From Planctomycetota bacterium (GTDB taxonomy: Bacteria; Planctomycetota; UBA1135), in NCBI GenBank assembly GCA_028821845.1, contig JAPKEZ010000002.1, positions 1 through 39,482 of the forward strand: DNA of 39,482 nucleotides, given 5' to 3'. Shown here one piece after another: positions 16,436 through 25,865 of the stretch. Both the position numbers and the translations under genes were made by a program. The notes beneath the pieces were generated by a model that worked only from the letters and a program-made list of their open reading frames with translations, was not told the DNA's origin and searched no databases. Within the stretch, counting starts at the first letter, position 1. Every line of letters starts with the position of its first letter.

Positions 16436-16873
16436 GTGGTTTATTCCGACAATCCAATAATCGCAAGTGGCGTGGTGCTTTACTCAAGAAACGCTAGTGG
16501 GTGTACTTTTTTGCTCTTGCAAAGTGCTCGCCATCAGACATGGGGCTTCGCCAAGGGGCACGTCGATGGCGACGAAACATTATTGCAGTGTGCCCTACGC
16601 GAGGTGTCCGAAGAGACTGGCTACAAATTGTCGAGCGGAGATGTATTCGATATTTTCAATGATTGCTCTACGTATACTCTACCTAAAAGCGGCGAGCTGA
16701 AGCGTACTGTAATGTTCGTCACGCGTAATCCGGTAGTAGCGAACGATCTGAAAATCTCTGATGAACATCAGCAAGCTAAGTGGTGCAACCTAAGCGAAGC
16801 ACTTGAATTGCTTGAGCACCAGCAATCAAAAAGTTGTCTGCTACGCGCTGCCGATTGGCTGCAACTCAATTAA
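16436..16873 (+). CDS. Nudix hydrolase
   Basis: A 145-residue protein with a complete Nudix box (residues 41-63): Gly41, Glu47, Arg55-Glu56, Glu59-Glu60 and Gly62. The N-terminal 'ASGVVLYSRN' and 'TWGFAKGHVDGDET' resemble diadenosine tetraphosphate (Ap4A) hydrolases, which cleave dinucleoside polyphosphates or similar X-linked nucleoside diphosphates; the exact substrate is inferred. The start is GTG at 16436, since the nearby ATG is out of frame, and a TACAAT hexamer lies exactly at -12 to -7. The stop overlaps the next gene as TAATG. It heads the long plus-strand housekeeping run. Confidence 0.85.
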   Translation: MVYSDNPIIASGVVLYSRNASGCTFLLLQSARHQTWGFAKGHVDGDETLLQCALREVSEETGYKLSSGDVFDIFNDCSTYTLPKSGELKRTVMFVTRNPVVANDLKISDEHQQAKWCNLSEALELLEHQQSKSCLLRAADWLQLN

Positions 16874-17466
16874 TGGATACCTCCGAGGCAAATGACATCC
16901 TTAATGGAGTTGATGAGGATGGCGAGTCTTGGCCTCAACATTGCCGCCAAGTGGCACGTGTATCTCGTTGTTTGGCCGATGCCCTAAACAATTGCGGCAC
17001 CGATATAGATGCCGAATTATGCGAGCGCCAGGGCCTATTACACGACATTGGACGCAGTAAAACTCACGGGCCACTTCATGGCTGGACAGGATTCACCATG
17101 CTACGAGGTCTCGGACATTCTCCAGAAGCGCGTGGATGCCTTGCCCATTGGACTAAAGGTCGTCGCCAGGAAGAACTAGAGGCGGTGCAGATGTGGAAAC
17201 CGTCTTTTGTGGCGCGGGTATTTGAGGTGTTCGAGCAGCGACCATGGGATATTTACGATTCGGTGGTTAGTGCGGCCGATTCTTCGGTGCGTCATACAGA
17301 GATTGTGTCGATTGAAGCACGCCATCAAGATTTATTCGATCGCTACGGCGATTCCATTTGGATGCGCCGTGCTGCCGAACTTGCGCATATTCACGCCACT
17401 GAGTTGGGCGATATATTAAAATCTCCGGTCGCAGAGCTAATAAGCCCTCTCTACGGCACCGAATAA
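16873..17466 (+). CDS. HD-domain hydrolase
   Basis: A 197-residue protein with an HD-type metal site: His23 (WPQHCRQVARVS) and His57-Asp58 (GLLHDIGRSKTHG), with further His residues in the following helices. HD proteins of this size hydrolyse nucleotides or act on tRNA and dinucleotide substrates; no specific activity can be assigned. Its ATG overlaps the TAA of the Nudix gene and its TAA overlaps the ATG of argS (TAATG in both cases), so the three are probably translationally coupled. The upstream part of the open frame overlaps the Nudix gene and does not resemble HD proteins. Confidence 0.8.
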   Translation: MDTSEANDILNGVDEDGESWPQHCRQVARVSRCLADALNNCGTDIDAELCERQGLLHDIGRSKTHGPLHGWTGFTMLRGLGHSPEARGCLAHWTKGRRQEELEAVQMWKPSFVARVFEVFEQRPWDIYDSVVSAADSSVRHTEIVSIEARHQDLFDRYGDSIWMRRAAELAHIHATELGDILKSPVAELISPLYGTE

Positions 17467-19175
17467 TGACTACCACCCAGCCACTTCACGGCCTCGACGC
17501 CTTCGCCTTGCCCATTCGTCAAGCAGTTTGTGCTGCCCTCGATGTTAATCTCGATTTGATTTCACTCGAACGACCACGGCAAGAAGAGTTGGGAGAATTT
17601 GCGTTGCCATGTTTTCGTTTCGCGAAGCAAGCGCAAATGTCGCCACCTGCTTTGACAGCGAAATTGGCAGACGAATTGAGTATCGACAACGTCACCTGCG
17701 AGGCCGTTGGCCCGTTTTTGAATTTCAGAATTGGGGCAAAGGCATTGGCGCAAGCCATTGTCACTTCGGCACAGAGCAGCACTTATGCTGGCGGAGATGA
17801 AGGCTTAACGACTCTAGTTGAATTCTCGTCACCAAATATTGCCAAGCCAATGCACGTCGGGCATATGCGCACCACTGTAATTGGTGCAGCGCTTAGTCGC
17901 ATTTTTTCCCACCTTGGCCACGACGTAAAACGAATAAATCACCTCGGCGACTGGGGGTCACAGTTTGGCAAATTAGTAGCCGCATGGCAACGTTGGGGCA
18001 GCGAAGAAGAACTAAACGCTACACCTATTGAGCACCTACTCGAGTTGTATGTGCGTTACCACAAGGAAGAAAAGGAAGACGAAACTCTAGCGGCTGATTC
18101 AAAGAAGTCTTTCCAAGAGCTAGAATCTGGCGAAGAAAACAAAACGCGCGCTACTTGGAGAAAATTCACTGATATTTCGTTGGCTGAATTCAATAAAGTT
18201 TACGCCCGCTTTGGCATCGAGTTTGACTACTTACGCGGCGAGTCTTGGTACGAGGACCAACTCAACGACATGATTACTTGGTTGGACGAATGCGGCGTAA
18301 CTGAATTATCAGATGGCGCAACTATCGTAAATCTTGAAGAGCAGGGTATTAAAACCCCAAGCTTGGTCAAGACTGCTCATGGTACAACTCTATACGCCAC
18401 TCGCGACTTAGCAGCTGCTAAATCGCGCTGGGAAGAATTCTCTTTCGACCAATCGCTGTATGTCGTTGGCGCCGAACAAACGCTGCATTTCCAGCAATTA
18501 AAGGCGGTACTGTCCCGTTGCGGGGTCGAGTGGGAACAACGCATGGAACACATTCCTTTTGGCTTGATTCGCCTTACCGAGGGTAAACTGTCTACGCGCG
18601 AAGGGCGAGTCATTGCCCTGAGTGACGTGCTCGATCGCTCGGTTGAACTTGCCGCTAAATCAATCGAAGAAAAAAATCCTGAGCTACCAAACAAAGAATT
18701 AGTTGCCGAGCAAATTGGTTTAGGTGCGATTGTGTTTCACGACCTCAAGCACCAGCGCCAAAAAGATGTGGTGTTCGACTGGAAAGAAGTTTTATCTTTC
18801 GAGGGCGACACAGGCCCGTATCTGCAATACACTCACGCCAGGTGTTGCTCGATTTTACGTCGCGCCGACAAAGATGTACCAAGCATCAACGACATTGATT
18901 TTTCAATACTAGAGGGTGGGCGTGAACTTTGGGTTGCCATTGGGCGCCTGCCGCAAGCCACCCGCGAAGCTGCTATTAAACGCGAACCGATGTTGATTGC
19001 TAACGCATTGTTGAAAATAGCTGCAGCGGGGAACGGTTTTTATCGTGACAACCAAGTATTGGGCACGGGCGATGATAATTTAGAAAGCGCGCGTCTAGTT
19101 GCGATTGATACTTTGCGTAAAACATTGGCGCTTGGCATGCGGTTACTTGGTGTGCCTGCTCCGCAAGAAATGTAA
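17466..19175 (+). CDS. argS: arginyl-tRNA synthetase
   Basis: A 569-residue class I aminoacyl-tRNA synthetase of normal length. The HIGH-equivalent is HVGH (130-133 in SSPNIAKPMHVGHMRTT). The KMSKS-loop equivalent reads KLSTREGRV, typical of ArgRS. The N-terminal additional domain and the C-terminal DALR anticodon-binding domain (TGPYLQYTHARCCSI onward) are both present. It charges tRNA-Arg with arginine. The gene overlaps the HD gene by one base and is one base upstream of apt. Confidence 0.96.
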   Translation: MTTTQPLHGLDAFALPIRQAVCAALDVNLDLISLERPRQEELGEFALPCFRFAKQAQMSPPALTAKLADELSIDNVTCEAVGPFLNFRIGAKALAQAIVTSAQSSTYAGGDEGLTTLVEFSSPNIAKPMHVGHMRTTVIGAALSRIFSHLGHDVKRINHLGDWGSQFGKLVAAWQRWGSEEELNATPIEHLLELYVRYHKEEKEDETLAADSKKSFQELESGEENKTRATWRKFTDISLAEFNKVYARFGIEFDYLRGESWYEDQLNDMITWLDECGVTELSDGATIVNLEEQGIKTPSLVKTAHGTTLYATRDLAAAKSRWEEFSFDQSLYVVGAEQTLHFQQLKAVLSRCGVEWEQRMEHIPFGLIRLTEGKLSTREGRVIALSDVLDRSVELAAKSIEEKNPELPNKELVAEQIGLGAIVFHDLKHQRQKDVVFDWKEVLSFEGDTGPYLQYTHARCCSILRRADKDVPSINDIDFSILEGGRELWVAIGRLPQATREAAIKREPMLIANALLKIAAAGNGFYRDNQVLGTGDDNLESARLVAIDTLRKTLALGMRLLGVPAPQEM

Positions 19176-19176
19176 T

Positions 19177-19698
19177 ATGGCTATCGACTTAAAATCTTTT
19201 GTGCGCGACATCCCAGACTATCCTACCCCAGGGATTGTCTTCAAAGACATTACACCATTACTGCAAAACGCCGATGCCTTGCGCCAAGCAATTGCGGAGA
19301 TGGTGGTTATCGCCAAACAATACGATATTACGCATATCGCCGGCATTGAGTCCCGCGGCTTCATTTTTGGCACTGCCCTTGCCGTTGAGTTGGGTTCAGG
19401 ATTTTTACCAATCCGTAAGCCAGGAAAACTGCCTTGGAAGACTTTCGCCGAAGCTTACGATCTAGAATATGGTAGAGATAAGCTCGAAATTCACGTTGAT
19501 GCCGCTGCGGCTGGCGAAAGGGTACTCTTAATCGACGATTTAATAGCAACCGGTGGTACTGCCGGGGCCGCAGTAAAGCTAATACGCCATACTGGTGCAG
19601 AAGTTGTGGCGTGCTGTGTGCTAATCGAGCTCGAATTCCTGAATGGCTTCGAAAAAATGCACGGTGTGCCGCTGCATTCGCTTATTAAAATTAGTTGA
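19177..19698 (+). CDS. apt: adenine phosphoribosyltransferase
   Basis: A 173-residue type I phosphoribosyltransferase. The N-terminal FVRDIPDYPTPGIVFKDITP and HIAGIESRGFIFG stretches are diagnostic for Apt, and VLLIDDLIATGGTAG is the PRPP-binding loop. It salvages adenine to AMP with PRPP. The start at 19177 is one base after the argS stop and gives the canonical N-terminus. It ends in TGA, one of only three clear TGA stops in the window. The 43 bases after it contain a TACAAT before the sigma-factor gene. Confidence 0.95.
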   Translation: MAIDLKSFVRDIPDYPTPGIVFKDITPLLQNADALRQAIAEMVVIAKQYDITHIAGIESRGFIFGTALAVELGSGFLPIRKPGKLPWKTFAEAYDLEYGRDKLEIHVDAAAAGERVLLIDDLIATGGTAGAAVKLIRHTGAEVVACCVLIELEFLNGFEKMHGVPLHSLIKIS

Positions 19699-19741
19699 GC
19701 TAAGTGTAGCGACTGGGCTCTGCCTACAATAAACTTTGACT

Positions 19742-20524
19742 ATGGCTGATGCCACCACCGACCCTGCAGGCGCCCCGCAAGTTTCTACCGAAGAACTTTG
19801 GGTAGAGCTGAAACGTACTAACGATGATGAAATTCGTCATGAGATTGTGCGTCGCCATCAACCCTTGGTGCGCTACCTTGCCGAACACATGGCTCGAAAA
19901 TTGCCGCGCTCGGTTGACGCCGACGATCTGGCGCAGGAGGGTTCATTCGGGTTAATGGATGCCATCAATAAATTTGACCCCGAGCGAGGCATTAAATTCA
20001 AAACCTATTGCTCTACGCGAATTCGTGGAGCGATTCTCGATTCGTTACGTGCGCAAGATTGGGTACCGCGCTTAACTCGACAACGCGCGGTGAAGATACA
20101 AAAATTCACTGCCGATTTTGTAGAAGAAAACGGACGCGAGCCATCACTAGAAGAGATAGCAGAAACTCTTGATATCCCAATGAAGGCGGTTAAAAACGCG
20201 CAACCATTGGCAATGAATCAAGCATCGGATCGCCGTCCACAGCCTAACGAAGATTACGATAACAATCTCGATAGCATTAGCGAATCTAAAGAAGACAACC
20301 CCTTCGATTCAGCGAATAAGAAGGATTTAGTAGCGGTTATTACCAATGAACTTGGCGAAAAAGAGCGTTCAATCCTGCAGATGTATTACATTCAGGGTTT
20401 GACTTTGCGTGAGATTGGCAGCGCGTTATCAATTACTGAATCGCGTGTTTGTCAAATTCACTCTAACGTGATTAAACGCCTGCGCACTAAGCTTAAAGGC
20501 GATGCCGACAAGTTCTCAGCTTAA
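19742..20524 (+). CDS. FliA/WhiG-type sigma factor
   Basis: A 260-residue sigma-70 family protein. Region 2 is seen as 'PLVRYLAEHMARKLPRSVD', then DDLAQEGSFGLMDAINKFDP and a TYCSTRIRGAILD-type stretch. Region 3 is REPSLEEIAETLDIP. Region 4 is a helix-turn-helix (GLTLREIGSALSITESRVCQ). The domain set and length match the FliA/WhiG group, not the housekeeping RpoD. In other bacteria this group controls motility or development; no flagellar gene is nearby. A TTG at 19736 is an alternative start, and TACAAT (19725-19730) lies at -11 to -6 of that TTG or -17 to -12 of the ATG. It overlaps birA by 23 bases. Confidence 0.9.
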   Translation: MADATTDPAGAPQVSTEELWVELKRTNDDEIRHEIVRRHQPLVRYLAEHMARKLPRSVDADDLAQEGSFGLMDAINKFDPERGIKFKTYCSTRIRGAILDSLRAQDWVPRLTRQRAVKIQKFTADFVEENGREPSLEEIAETLDIPMKAVKNAQPLAMNQASDRRPQPNEDYDNNLDSISESKEDNPFDSANKKDLVAVITNELGEKERSILQMYYIQGLTLREIGSALSITESRVCQIHSNVIKRLRTKLKGDADKFSA

Positions 20525-21296
20525 GCGGCTGATCGCTAAATTGCCTGCGCGTCGTTTGTTCGCGCGCGACATCGAAGTTGTTAAGGAATGCGATTCAACC
20601 AACGACGAATTAAAACAGCGCATCGTTGCCGGAGAAAATATGGGCAACACTTTGTTGGTTGCTCACCATCAGCAGTCGGGGCGCGGTCGCTCAGCACGAG
20701 ATTGGTGGTCCGGCGACGCAGGCGACAATTTATGTTTTAGTCTAGGATTGCGCTATAAAAATATGCCGCCGCATGTTGTTGGCCTAATTGGTGCCGTTGC
20801 GTTAGCTGATGTTTGCCAGCAATTGTTGCCCAATGAACAACTGGCTATAAAGTGGCCGAATGACATTCTACTGAACTCTGCGAAGATGGCTGGGTTTTTA
20901 TGTGAGTTGCCCGCGGGTGGCGACACACTCGTGTTGGGATTAGGCGTAAACGTTCGCACTAAACCCTCAGGCGCGGACATCCCCTATTCGGTCGCTTGCT
21001 TGAATGAGTTCGGTGTAAGCTCCGAACCACTCGAATTGCTTGCATTGGTGATTTTTCGTTTCGAGGAGCTAATGATTCGCTATCAGCGTTGCGGCAGTGC
21101 TGATTTCGAATGCCGCTTTTTGAATTATTTGCAGAATTGGGCACCAAATGGTGTGCGAAATCCGTCTAACCAAAAGGTGGGCGCGTTGTTAAAATTCTCG
21201 GTCACAAATGGCTTGTCCCTTGATGTTGATGGTGAGCAGTTCACCCAACCAATGGAAACCATAAATTGCCTCGAAAGGATTGACCATGCCACGTAA
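20502..21296 (+). CDS. birA: biotin--[acetyl-CoA-carboxylase] ligase
   Basis: A 264-residue BPL/LplA-family ligase without the N-terminal DNA-binding domain of bifunctional BirA, hence a pure ligase. Seen are CDSTNDELK, the biotin loop as GRGRSARDWWS (Ala replaces the usual second Gly), IKWPNDILL (catalytic Lys), KMAGFLCEL and LGLGVNV. It activates biotin with ATP and attaches it to the carboxylase carrier protein. The gene starts inside the sigma-factor gene and its end overlaps the RNase PH start by 11 bases. Confidence 0.9.
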   Translation: MPTSSQLKRLIAKLPARRLFARDIEVVKECDSTNDELKQRIVAGENMGNTLLVAHHQQSGRGRSARDWWSGDAGDNLCFSLGLRYKNMPPHVVGLIGAVALADVCQQLLPNEQLAIKWPNDILLNSAKMAGFLCELPAGGDTLVLGLGVNVRTKPSGADIPYSVACLNEFGVSSEPLELLALVIFRFEELMIRYQRCGSADFECRFLNYLQNWAPNGVRNPSNQKVGALLKFSVTNGLSLDVDGEQFTQPMETINCLERIDHAT

Positions 21297-22011
21297 CGAT
21301 TCCCGTACTCCTACTGACTTACGCCCACTGAAGTTCACGCGCAAATTCACCAACCATCCTGCAGGATCTGTTCTGGTTGAAGCCGGGCAAACTCGTGTGT
21401 TGTGCACCGTCACCGTCACCGAAAGCGTACCTCGCTGGCGCCAAGGCTCTGGCAAAGGTTGGCTCACTGCCGAATACGCGATGTTACCCGGTTCGGTGGT
21501 TGGTCGCAAAAAGCGCGAGCACGATCGTCGCGACGGTCGATCCGTTGAGATTCAACGCTTAATCGGACGCGCGCTGCGCGCTGCGATTGATATGCGCTCT
21601 TTCCCCAATGTTACCCTACAGGTCGATTGCGATGTTTTGCAAGCCGATGGTGGTACTAGATGCGCGTCAATATGCGGTGCCATGATGGCGCTCAGCGACG
21701 CAGCGCATCACTTGAACGACAATGGGAAACTAAAGTCATGGCCAATCAAGCATTGGCTTGCAGCTGTGTCCGTTGGCCATGTTGGCGGTCGCGCGTTGCT
21801 TGACTTAGATTACTGCGAAGACTCGACTGCCGATGTTGATATGAATGTTATTGCGACAGAAAGCAACCAAATAGTCGAAGTGCAGGGAGCTGCCGAGGGC
21901 GAACCGTTTTCTTTAGACGTTCACCACGAGTTACTTTCACTGGCCATGAAAGGCACCGCCGCCATCATCGCACAGATGAAAGAATTATCCGCCGATAAAA
22001 CCGAAGTATGA
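21286..22011 (+). CDS. rph: ribonuclease PH
   Basis: A 241-residue phosphorolytic 3' exoribonuclease. Diagnostic stretches are the N-terminal 'RTPTDLRPLKFTRKF', GSVLVEAGQTRVLCTV, GWLTAEYAMLPGSV, RSVEIQRLIGRALRAA, and DCDVLQADGGTRCASI, which carries the phosphate and metal site. It trims tRNA 3' extensions with phosphate. AAAGGA about seven bases before the ATG at 21286 is a good Shine-Dalgarno sequence, and a TTG at 21280 is less likely. The TGA stop overlaps the rdgB start (ATGA). Confidence 0.95.
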   Translation: MPRNDSRTPTDLRPLKFTRKFTNHPAGSVLVEAGQTRVLCTVTVTESVPRWRQGSGKGWLTAEYAMLPGSVVGRKKREHDRRDGRSVEIQRLIGRALRAAIDMRSFPNVTLQVDCDVLQADGGTRCASICGAMMALSDAAHHLNDNGKLKSWPIKHWLAAVSVGHVGGRALLDLDYCEDSTADVDMNVIATESNQIVEVQGAAEGEPFSLDVHHELLSLAMKGTAAIIAQMKELSADKTEV

Positions 22012-22634
22012 GCCAACGCATCCTGCTTGCCTCGAGTAATTCTAAAAAACTGGCTGAGCTGCAATCACTATGTGAAGGTTTAGATATTGATATCCTCTCA
22101 CTGGGAGATATTGACGCCGAGCTGCCAGACGTTATTGAAGACGGCGATGATTTCCTAGCGAACGCTAGCAAGAAAGCTATCGAGTTTAGTGATTTTGCAT
22201 CTAAGCATTTAGGTGACGATGTCTGGACGCTTGCCGACGACTCTGGCTTATGCGCCGATTATTTAGACGGCGCTCCAGGTATTTACTCTGCGCGTTATGC
22301 TGGTGATGATAGCCCGCAGCGAGACCAGTCGAACAATGACAAGCTGTTAAGGGAAATGCGAAATGCGACTGGCGACCAGCGTAAGGCCGCATTTTGGTGT
22401 GTGATTGCTGTGGCTCATCAAGGTCAGGTGTTATTTGCCGTCGAAGGCAGCGTTAACGGCAACATTTTGCACGAAGCTGACGGAGAAGGCGGATTTGGTT
22501 ACGACCCAGTGTTTTATCATGTAGAATCTGCATCTAGCTTCTCCAATCTCACCCCTGAAGCGAAGTCACGAATTAGCCACCGTGGGCAGGCGATTGCGCG
22601 ATTGCGTAACGTATTAGAATCGGTAGCTAAATAA
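22008..22634 (+). CDS. rdgB: dITP/XTP pyrophosphatase (RdgB/HAM1)
   Basis: A 208-residue protein with the family N-terminus ILLASSNSKKLAEL, the central VWTLADDSGLCADYLDGAPGI-type loop (conserved Asp pair, then the SARYAG segment), the VEGSVNGNI strand and GGFGYDPVF. It hydrolyses non-canonical purine triphosphates (dITP, XTP) to monophosphates and so keeps them out of DNA and RNA. It overlaps rph by four bases and is followed three bases later by lepA. Confidence 0.95.
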   Translation: MSQRILLASSNSKKLAELQSLCEGLDIDILSLGDIDAELPDVIEDGDDFLANASKKAIEFSDFASKHLGDDVWTLADDSGLCADYLDGAPGIYSARYAGDDSPQRDQSNNDKLLREMRNATGDQRKAAFWCVIAVAHQGQVLFAVEGSVNGNILHEADGEGGFGYDPVFYHVESASSFSNLTPEAKSRISHRGQAIARLRNVLESVAK

Positions 22635-22637
22635 GTC

Positions 22638-24446
22638 ATGAGCAAATCATTCCCTCCCGAGCGCATTCGCAACTTTTCGATTATCGCGCATATCGACCAT
22701 GGTAAATCTACTTTGGCCGACCGCTTTTTAGAAATGACCGGCGCTGTTGACAGCCGCAATAAACAGGCGCAGCAACTCGATTCAATGGATATCGAGCGTG
22801 AACGTGGTATTACCATTAAAGCTGCTGCTGTGTCATTAACGACAACGGTCGATGGCGAAGAGTATCTGCTAAATCTTATCGATACTCCGGGGCACGTTGA
22901 CTTCGCTTATGAAGTTGAAAAATCTTTGCAAGCATGTGAGGGAGCGGTGTTGTTGATTGACGCAGCGCAGGGAATTCAAGCGCAAACTGTGGCGAATGCC
23001 ATGCTAGCGATGGAGCAAGACATGACCATCATCCCGGTGTTTAACAAAGTCGATTTACCACACGCGCGCCCCGAGGAATTCGCGGGCGAGCTTGAAAATA
23101 CACTATTGCTTGAGCCAGAGCTGGCGCTGCACTGTTCAGCAAAAACGGGGCAAGGCGTTGACACCATCATCGAGAGTATTATCGATCGCATCGAGCATCC
23201 ACAAGGCGACCCTGACGCGCCACTGCAGGCTTTGATCTTTGACGCTAAGTACGACGAATACCGTGGCATTGTGGTTTATCTTAGAATTATCAATGGCACT
23301 TTGCGTAAAGGCGATATCGCGCACACTATTGGTGTTGGCGCCGACTACGAAGCTGTTGATATCGGAAAGTTTATGCCGAAGATGGTGCCACACGATATCT
23401 TGTCAGTAGGAGAAGTTGGTTACTTCATCTCGAACATCAAGAAACTAGAAGACGTCCGCGTTGGTGACACTATAACTGTTGCTAAGGGTGAGCAAGCGGA
23501 TGCGCTTAAAGGTTATCGCGAGCCGCAGCCGATGGTGTGGTGTGGCGTGTTCCCAGTTAGCTCGGGCGATTTCGAAAATCTGCGCTCTGCATTAAATCAA
23601 CTAAAGCTGAACGATTCATCCATTATTTTCGAGCCAGAATCTTCTGAGGCCTTGGGCTTTGGTTTCCGTTGTGGTTTTCTTGGCTTGCTACACATGGAAA
23701 TAGTACAAGAGCGACTAGAACGCGAATCTGGTTTGAGCGTAGTACAAACTGCGCCATCGGTGCCGTACCAAATCGTATTGAAAGACGGTTCCGTAAAAGA
23801 TATTCGCTCGCCTGGAGCGTTGCCCGACCCTAATTTGTTCGAAGATATTCAAGAGCCAATTGTTAGCACCAATATTTTGGTACCTACCGAGTCAATTGGC
23901 GCCATCATGTCACTGTGTGCGGAACGCCGAGGGACATTCCTCCGCCAAGACCATCTATCGGCAAACCGCGTAATGCTCACCTGGGATTTGCCTCTCGCTG
24001 AAATAATTTACGACTTCTACGACAAGCTAAAATCTGGTACTAAAGGTTACGGCACAATGAACTTCGAGCCGCCAAGGTTTGAATCGGCCAACTTGGTCAA
24101 GCTGCGCATTCTTGTTTCCGGCAACGATGCTGACGCGCTGTCCACTATTTGTCACGCCGACAATGCTCAGCGACGCGGACGCGCTGTACTCAAGGTGTTG
24201 CGCAAAGAAATTCCGCGTCATCAGTTTGAGATATCGTTACAAGCTGCCGTTGGCGGGAAGATTTTAGCGCGCGAGAACATCCGTGCCCTGTCAAAAAATG
24301 TTACGGCTAAATGCTATGGTGGTGACATTACTCGCAAGCGTAAACTATTGTCTAAACAAAAAGAAGGCAAGAAGCGGATGAAGAGTATCGGCAATGTTGA
24401 AGTGCCGCAAAAAGCATTTTTGTCTGTGCTTACTACCGATGAATAA
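22638..24446 (+). CDS. lepA: elongation factor 4 (LepA)
   Basis: A 602-residue translational GTPase of the usual length. G1 is AHIDHGKS, switch II is DTPGHVDF, and G4 is NKVDLP. The EF-G-like domains follow, and the C-terminal LepA-specific domain ends with the basic segment GDITRKRKLLSKQKEGKKRM. It acts on ribosomes to correct elongation or aid biogenesis. It lies between rdgB and lepB; the lepA-lepB neighbourhood is common in bacteria. Confidence 0.97.
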   Translation: MSKSFPPERIRNFSIIAHIDHGKSTLADRFLEMTGAVDSRNKQAQQLDSMDIERERGITIKAAAVSLTTTVDGEEYLLNLIDTPGHVDFAYEVEKSLQACEGAVLLIDAAQGIQAQTVANAMLAMEQDMTIIPVFNKVDLPHARPEEFAGELENTLLLEPELALHCSAKTGQGVDTIIESIIDRIEHPQGDPDAPLQALIFDAKYDEYRGIVVYLRIINGTLRKGDIAHTIGVGADYEAVDIGKFMPKMVPHDILSVGEVGYFISNIKKLEDVRVGDTITVAKGEQADALKGYREPQPMVWCGVFPVSSGDFENLRSALNQLKLNDSSIIFEPESSEALGFGFRCGFLGLLHMEIVQERLERESGLSVVQTAPSVPYQIVLKDGSVKDIRSPGALPDPNLFEDIQEPIVSTNILVPTESIGAIMSLCAERRGTFLRQDHLSANRVMLTWDLPLAEIIYDFYDKLKSGTKGYGTMNFEPPRFESANLVKLRILVSGNDADALSTICHADNAQRRGRAVLKVLRKEIPRHQFEISLQAAVGGKILARENIRALSKNVTAKCYGGDITRKRKLLSKQKEGKKRMKSIGNVEVPQKAFLSVLTTDE

Positions 24447-24451
24447 TTTTC

Positions 24452-25864
24452 ATGTCTAAGAAAAAAGAAAAATCGAAGCATCCTTTTCGCGAGAACATCG
24501 AAGTGGTGTTGTTTGCGATTATAATGGCCATGGGTCTAAAGGTGTTTGCGATTGAGGCTTATCAAATACCAACTGGTTCAATGCAGCCGACATTAATGGG
24601 TACCGAACTGCTTGACCCGGCGACCAAGCTCCCTGATGGCCGTTTGAATGACAGAGTATTGGTTGACAAAATTTCTTATTTTTTCAGAGATCCGCAACGC
24701 TGGGAAGTAGTAGTTTTCCGTTACCCTCTACTTACGCATAACAACTACGTTAAGCGAGTAGTTGGCTTGCCCAACGAACAGCTCTGGATTGACGGCGGCA
24801 ATTTATATGTACGCGAGCTGGACAGTGACGACGATTTTGTCGTTTTAACTAAGCCATGGAAAGTCATGCAAAACATTTGGAAGAAAGTTTTGCCCGGTGT
24901 AGGCGACGACCCTACTCAATGGCATGGCTGGAGCACAACTGGCGAGGCAGAGTCGAACGACTACGGGCACATTGTTTTTAGCGGCAATGGTAAAACCGAA
25001 TACGCGTCGAGCATTCGTAACGGTTACCTGCACGGCTACCCCGACGAAATTTATTTTTCGGTGCCGAATACGTCATCCCGCTCACGCGAAGTTGTCGGCG
25101 ACTTGCGCTTACAGTTTCAGTTAAACGGTCAGCAGGCAACTGGTACCATAGATGTCGGATTAGAGCTTGGCAACCATATTCTCAGTGCAATGTTTGATGC
25201 CTCTGGCTCACTTGTCTTGTCACTACCTACTGGCGGGAAACGCACCATAGATATCCCGGCTCACCTTAACGCCGAGGTCGATATCGCATTCTGGGATCAC
25301 CATTTACGTGTAGCGTTGGGTGACGAAGTTGTGTTTGACGAGACTCTTGATATTGAGCCGCACACCACGAAACTTCCCCGCAACCGCATGAATTTTACTG
25401 TTCAAGGAAGCCAATGGATATTAAGTCCCGTAAAGGTGTCGCGCGATATCCACTATTTGCCTCCGCGTCAAAACGCAGCCCCGGTCTTTGGAATAACCAA
25501 GGGTAACTATTTTATGATGGGCGACAACACCCAGAACTCTTTAGACAGTCGCGATTGGCAACGAGAAACTTTTAGTTACGATAACGGCAATGACGCGCCT
25601 TTCAAAGTTGCGGGCGATTATCTGAAACACGGTTCTGACCCGATGTATAACAATCCGCGCTGGAACATTAGCCATGACATCATGACGCTGCGTGACGAAT
25701 TCGGGAACATCCACACCCTTGACGGAGATACCGTCAAGCAATCTGCAGATATTCTGCAACATGCCCCGTTGGTGCCACGTAATTACATGCTAGGCCGCGC
25801 GTTGGCTGTGTTTATGCCGCTAAAACCACTCTCTCCCACTAACCGTTTTAACTGGATCCAATAA
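24452..25864 (+). CDS. lepB: signal peptidase I with large insertion
   Basis: A 470-residue signal peptidase I. A basic N-terminus and one membrane helix (VVLFAIIMAMGLKVFAIEA) precede the catalytic Ser43 (QIPTGSMQPT). Lys101 (NNYVKRVVGLP) is the general base. The late box FMMGDNTQNSLDSR begins near residue 355. Between Lys101 and this box lie about 250 residues, far more than in typical enzymes. The insert contains a beta-rich, LamG-like stretch (about 190-320). It cleaves signal peptides of exported proteins at the outer face of the inner membrane. Enlarged LepB proteins are a feature I associate with planctomycetes. Confidence 0.93.
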   Translation: MSKKKEKSKHPFRENIEVVLFAIIMAMGLKVFAIEAYQIPTGSMQPTLMGTELLDPATKLPDGRLNDRVLVDKISYFFRDPQRWEVVVFRYPLLTHNNYVKRVVGLPNEQLWIDGGNLYVRELDSDDDFVVLTKPWKVMQNIWKKVLPGVGDDPTQWHGWSTTGEAESNDYGHIVFSGNGKTEYASSIRNGYLHGYPDEIYFSVPNTSSRSREVVGDLRLQFQLNGQQATGTIDVGLELGNHILSAMFDASGSLVLSLPTGGKRTIDIPAHLNAEVDIAFWDHHLRVALGDEVVFDETLDIEPHTTKLPRNRMNFTVQGSQWILSPVKVSRDIHYLPPRQNAAPVFGITKGNYFMMGDNTQNSLDSRDWQRETFSYDNGNDAPFKVAGDYLKHGSDPMYNNPRWNISHDIMTLRDEFGNIHTLDGDTVKQSADILQHAPLVPRNYMLGRALAVFMPLKPLSPTNRFNWIQ

Positions 25865-25865
25865 G

